Shown in pieces: positions 59,352 through 64,000 of a stretch of DNA of 64,000 nt. This stretch comes from Boletus sp. NGJ (Eukaryota; Basidiomycota; Agaricomycetes; Boletales; Boletaceae). The notes under the pieces are model-generated. The model saw nothing but the letters and a program-made list of their open reading frames with translations, did not search any database and was not told the origin of the DNA. Position 1 is the first letter of the stretch. Each line of letters starts with the position of its first letter. Both the position numbers and the translations under genes were made by a program. The DNA is taken from NCBI GenBank assembly GCA_019096195.1, contig JAGTXK010000038.1:186001-250000 (forward strand), given 5' to 3'.

Positions 59352-60554
59352 TGCAGTGTGATCGCTCAGTAAGTTACTAGTCTGGATCTGAGACTTGAAG
59401 TGATACGGCGGTACAAGAACTTTGGTACTTATTTGGGACCAAACGTTACTGTATTTGGTATATTTCTAGAGCTATACTATTACTTCAGTACTCCTACTAA
59501 GCATCAACGCACAGAAGCCACACACTGGCACGAGACACCACAGGTGCAGGCTTTGACTAGCGAACTGTTTGGAGAGTAAGGTACTCAAAACTCTTTCGCG
59601 AACTCGATCCAATTGACATGTGAAACGCACAGATGGGTGTCGAAAATATTGAACAACGCTACCTTTACCATCTTGTAGACAATTTCTCGGGTCACTAGCC
59701 ATTCAATCCCTGCAACATTCAAACAAGAACCAAATATCTTTTCCCAACCTCTTACCGTTAATGAAGCCGGCAACAGCAACATCTAGAGGATCACTTTCCG
59801 TGAGGCATGTCGTATCTGACGCATTCTGCACTCAAGGCCGTTATGGGTTCGGATGACGGAGACGATCGCGATGATGCGTCAGCTATGGTGACTTCCGAGC
59901 TGACTATACTGGCCGAGAAGTTCGAGGTTGGATATATGTCGCGAGTTGGCGTCGATTCTCTGCCTGACTTTCATCATCATCTTCGTGCATCTCGAGCTGA
60001 GCTTCGTCGTGACCAGATGAACAACACGAAACAGACGAATTGTCTAGCCATGGTTTTGTGAAATCAGCTTAGCTCTTTTTAAGCGCTATGCCACTCCTAT
60101 CCCCGCAGGAAATACAACAACTTTGATAAAGGTTTGCACATGGTAAGCGCCACAATGCAACGATCTCGTTGCGAACATGTGGTGACCGTTTACAATGGTC
60201 ACTTTGTGATTCTCGCTAGCGGTCATACCGTCTCTTGCATTTTCTTTGTCCAATACAGATGACAAGACTTTGGCGTACGGCAACCAGTAAACGACAGGCG
60301 GCAACCCGTCATGGGTCATTAATGATTTCTCACCCGACGAACGAGAGTGTATTGAAGTATGTATTTTGTTTGTCTCCCACTCGTGATTCGGTCCGAGCGG
60401 AATTTCCGTCTAGCGGAACCAGCGAGAACACCCCAGACGGAGCCATGGGGTCTTTCACTGTTGGACCCGAGGATACCATTAATCTTGTGGATGTAATCAA
60501 CTCCGAAGGGAATGGTCCCACTTTACTGCACTGGTTTGTCCACAGAGTTCACGA
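59352..60554. other. Gene-poor region, 1.2 kb
   Basis: This holds the Gle1 promoter. A plus-strand frame at 59807-60061 (MSYLTHSALKAVMGSDDGDD...) has acidic composition but no domain, and is not called. Confidence 0.35.
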
Positions 60555-61271
60555 GAATTACATAATTATGGTCTAACATACAACTGTTCACACGGAGGGA
60601 GCTCAGCGCCCCAACTGTATTAGCTCGGTCGCTTTCAAGTTGCGCTGCAGAGATAGTTTCGGTTTCTTTTCCTTCTTTCTCGGTTGAGTGAATGAGGGGT
60701 GCCATTCACGGGCACCGCATCCCAGGTCAGGTAGTTGAGCTACATAGATTCAAGGTATGTCTTCTACTGAGATAAGTTTGAGCACCACCTCACGCTCCCC
60801 TTTTGTCGCATGCGCTAGTAACCCGGGTTAATGGTGTTGACAGTACTTCAATTGTATGTCTTTCTTTCGCAAGCGATCCACATTACTTATTGTTTGGCAT
60901 CGTGCTTACATATATGATATGGATGACCCCAAGTTGCGGTCATGGCGATTCTGGTGAGGAAGATCTGCCTGAGAGGTGGCCATTTCTCTGATGCAAGTGG
61001 ACTGCTGGTAGATCTTCGACTATGCCGCATACATGATCACCCTTGAGGACGAAGTATGTGGAGCCGCGGCTGGGAGATGCCACGTCTCGTCTTTACAAGA
61101 TATCTACCATTCGCAGGGCGAGGGGTTAACTGCATACGGTGGGTGTGCTATGGCGAAATTTTTTTTGGCTGAAGATGTTGCAAAGTTGTGTTGCGTTCAA
61201 ACTCAGACGTAAGTTCAGCGCGGGATCGACTATGGTGATATTCAAGTTGGTAATCCCTGTCCCCTGATAGC
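60555..61271 (-). repeat. Arm A of a diverged inverted duplication
   Basis: The reverse complement of this stretch aligns, with substitutions and small gaps, to 63047-63797. Shared blocks include GCTATCAGGGGACAGGGATT, CCAACTTGAATATCACCATA, ACATACTTCGTCCTC, GTCGAAGATCTACCAGCAGT, CACCTCTCAGGC and GTAAGCACGATGC. A short translated block (EDLPAV, HLSG) is kept in both arms, but stops prevent a full reading. Confidence 0.85.
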
Positions 61272-61337
61272 CGTGCGGACCGAGTACAGTGGATGGGCTC
61301 GTTGATGTCTTGAGGATGCTCGAATTGACACCTCTTT

Positions 61338-61830
61338 TTGCCAGTCATTCAGATGCTGGGTATCATCGCTGTGGAAGGTCCGTCGTCTTCCTTCCCTCAC
61401 GAGTATCGCATGAATGTCGTCTTTCATCGAGTGCTTCTGATTCTACGCACGTACGCATATTGGCAAGGCGATAAACGGGTGTTATACGGCCTTATTGTAT
61501 ATGCTACCGTGAGTCGTCTCGTCTTCGTTGTGTTTCTTTTGAGTTTGCTCGAGCGGACGACGACATGACTTAGGTAACGATTGCTGCGGCCGTTGGTATC
61601 AACGTCGTACCAAAGCAACTTTTCCCTGGAGGTAAGTCTCGAGCTACGTCAACTATTCCCTCTCTTGACTCATCTGTCCGGTGTACAGCACATGCTCCTC
61701 CGGGTTGCTATCTCACCGCCGGTCGAAATGGTACATTGGTATATTTATTCTTACTGCTTTTCGAAATGGGTGAGTACCCTGTCAAAAATGGCATCAGGTA
61801 ACATGATCCAAGTGGGGGCGAAGGGCTCCT
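61338..61830 (+). pseudogene. Fragment resembling a basidiomycete multi-helix membrane protein
   Basis: MNVVFHRVLLILRTYAYWQG then DKRVLYGLIVYA, followed by a GTGAGT-type intron, then VTIAAAVGINVVPKQLFPGG and another GTAAGT donor. The 'LRTYAYW...K.VLY' motif is familiar from a large agaricomycete membrane-protein family. No initiating exon or further helices can be followed with confidence. It sits between the two arms of the inverted duplication. Confidence 0.3.
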
Positions 61831-63046
61831 GAGATAAGGTAGAAAGGTGTAGTTCGGACCAATTGAATTTATGCGTCTGCCGGGAATCTGGGTCAAGAAA
61901 CCAAGCAAGACTCGGAGGCGATTCAAGGAGCCGACAGCACGATTCGGGTCCTCGATTTGGTGAGGCTGATGAATGAAAAGATTAGCGCAGCGTTAGGCTG
62001 GTTACTGACAACTACAAGTCTGTGAACTCGGTTGTGGATGCTGTTTTGTTTTATAGTGCTGTGAACGGTTGCCTCTAGCAGCAAGCAAACGAGTAAGCCA
62101 GTATAGTATGTGCGTCTGTTCGTCTAGTGAGGGTAAATCTGGTACGTCTTTCATCAAGCCTCTTTATCATATCATGTGATCTACTATAACAGGCCCGACA
62201 CATCACGGGATCCAGCAGAAGGCTAGGTCCAGAGTTTAGAAAGGTTGCTGACAGCATGCTAGCAAGTCGGTTGTTCTCATTCACTTGTAGCAATTGTAGA
62301 GACAGGGGCGACTCTTTGTAGGCGTTGCAAATTATTAGATATTGAAGACCGAGTGGGAACGAGAGCGCAGCTAGCAAAGTTACTCAGTCGTTGTGCGATG
62401 CAACGGACTGAGGAGAGCGATGCTCGTTTCTACGTATATAAAGAGCTACAGTTGAAAGTTTGAAGGATATCCCGACCTGCGGAAAGGGGCGGTGTAGCGT
62501 ACTACCCGTCTGTACATCGCGAGTGAACACACGGCGCATAGAATTTACTCGACGCTAACAACAACGGCGGAGCGCACGCTTGTATTCCGACACAAATAAT
62601 GTCCTATATCCTCGATATACTAGCCTCCTAACATTATTCGGACCTTGTCAAATTGATGTCTACATCGACGTAGATACTTGTCAAACCCGCGGCCCCCTTC
62701 CAGACAACTCGAATCCATTAGACTGCGAGTTAAAGGCCGCGTCGAATGCGTTATCGTTGAATATGATCGAATCCATCGTCGTCCCTGTCTGTATACAGTA
62801 GGAGCTCTTGCGTAGGTTGAACATGATGCGTGATGCAAGCACGCTGTGGAGCGTGATCTGGAGTCTGCACGTGAAAGAACCGTCGTCAGAGCTTCGGCGG
62901 AGCAAATACGTCAGAAACATAGTGCCACGCACAGTTCGAAGAGGTAGCTGAATTGAAACTGAAAACACCCGTTCTCGTTAGTATTTTCTGAATGCGTGCC
63001 GTGGAAGAGAAATGTTTACCGGAAATGCTCCTTCAACGATGGTATT
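61831..63046. other. Spacer between duplication arms, no gene seen
   Basis: Short frames only, none with a recognised motif. Confidence 0.35.
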
Positions 63047-63797
63047 GCTATCAGGGGACAGGGATTACCAACTTGAATATCACCATATTGGATCAGGGAC
63101 ATACATCTGAGTTTGAGCGCAAGGCAACTTTCCATGCAGCGTCCTCAGTAAAAAAAATAATCCCGCCGTGGCACACTTACCATACGCAGTCATCCCCGCG
63201 CCTGCGAAGGGTATACATTGAAGATGACTCGTGTCACATCCCAGCTGCGGCCCCACACCCATCGTGCCTAACAACGAATTAACGCATTGATGACAGTTCC
63301 CATCCTGCCCACATACTTCGTCCTCGAGGGTGATCGCATAGTCGAAGATCTACCAGCAGTCCAATTGCATCGGATGAATGTCCACCTCTCAGGCGGATCT
63401 TCCTCACCAAGTCGCCAGTCCAGCAACTAGGGGTCCCGGTCATCCATGTGTAAGCACGATGCTAAACAAACAGTGACGTGGATTAAAAGGCATACTATTG
63501 AAATACTGTCAACGCCAGTGTCCCTGAGTTGTGGCGCATGTGAGAAAAGGGAAGAGTTAGGTGGATTCTCGATACCCCAGTAGAAGATCCAACCTTGGAT
63601 GTTTGTAGCCCAACTTCCTGGGACAAGGTGCCCGCGAAGGACATCCCTTACTCGGCAGAGTGGGACTTAGATCCCGGCAAGAAAAAAACACAAGAATACC
63701 ATTGGGGCGCAGAGCAGCCAAACTAATATAAGGCTGGGAGCCCCGAGCTCCGCATGACCAGTTGTGCCTTTTCCCGTTCGTCGGACCACAGTTATCG
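63047..63797 (+). repeat. Arm B of a diverged inverted duplication
   Basis: Partner of 60555-61271, in opposite orientation about 1.8 kb away. Identity is high in blocks and low between them, with small indels, so the duplication is not recent. Translated pieces such as PTYFVLEGDRIVEDLPAVQL appear in one frame only. Confidence 0.85.
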
Positions 63798-64000
63798 GTG
63801 CAATCTAACTCATCATCATGATTCAGATGTAAATGATGAGGCGAGCTTACAGGTACTTGCATGATACGTGTCGGTATTGCTGTGAAACTGAAGGATATGA
63901 CCCAGGTCTGAGTTTTTCCGCGGAGCGCTAATGCGGCCATCAGGAAAATCCCTCACTTGGGGTGGTGAGCATCGCCACGTCGCTATGGGCCGCGATAGCG
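63798..64000. other. Window edge, no gene seen
   Basis: Weak similarity to the reverse complement of about 60400-60550 may continue the inverted duplication. No coding feature is supported. Confidence 0.3.

Overview
The window is nuclear DNA of a filamentous basidiomycete, most likely an agaricomycete mushroom or wood-decay fungus. The genes are dense and broken by many introns of about 40-70 nt with GT...AG ends. The housekeeping proteins are fungal (MIC60, Nop4, uS11, Gle1, profilin, Sec61 beta, TPI). Several families are typical of Agaricomycetes: a 7TM protein, an 'HPSDAIN/THDGYW' family, proline-rich regulators and RING/coiled-coil proteins. I found no CRISPR array, rRNA, convincing tRNA or recognisable retroelement. 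Coding sequences were assembled by eye from exons in different frames, so starts and internal splice sites are approximate unless a junction is described.

Layout: 1-12000 is mostly housekeeping. It holds the 5' part of a BEACH-type gene (-), triosephosphate isomerase (-), a coiled-coil protein (+), MIC60 (-), an acetoin-reductase-like SDR (-) and Nop4 (+). 12000-25200 is accessory. It has a broken SDR, a 7TM protein, a possible monooxygenase relic, an HxxxD acyltransferase, a frameshifted gene of an expanded family, a second SDR relic inverted relative to the first, an MFS transporter, a GT25 glycosyltransferase and a third damaged SDR. 25200-33800 holds a zinc-module proline-rich regulator, a coiled-coil protein, a probable WD40/pseudokinase/C2H2 fusion and a gene of an agaricomycete family. 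35300-40400 holds profilin, a 3'-5' exonuclease, Sec61 beta and a longin R-SNARE; the last two are divergent over about 190 nt. 41900-55800 is dominated by three RING-finger/coiled-coil paralogues on one strand, interrupted by a decayed glycerol-3-phosphate acyltransferase gene, uS11 and a small helix-turn-helix-like gene. Gle1 lies at 57.3-59.4 kb. The last 4.6 kb is gene-poor and carries a diverged inverted duplication of about 0.7 kb.

The main candidates for novelty are the WD40-pseudokinase-C2H2 architecture (28963-32078), the RING paralogue cluster (41939-55797), the inverted duplication (60555-63797), and the accessory block of acyltransferase, transporter, glycosyltransferase and SDR relics (12-25 kb).
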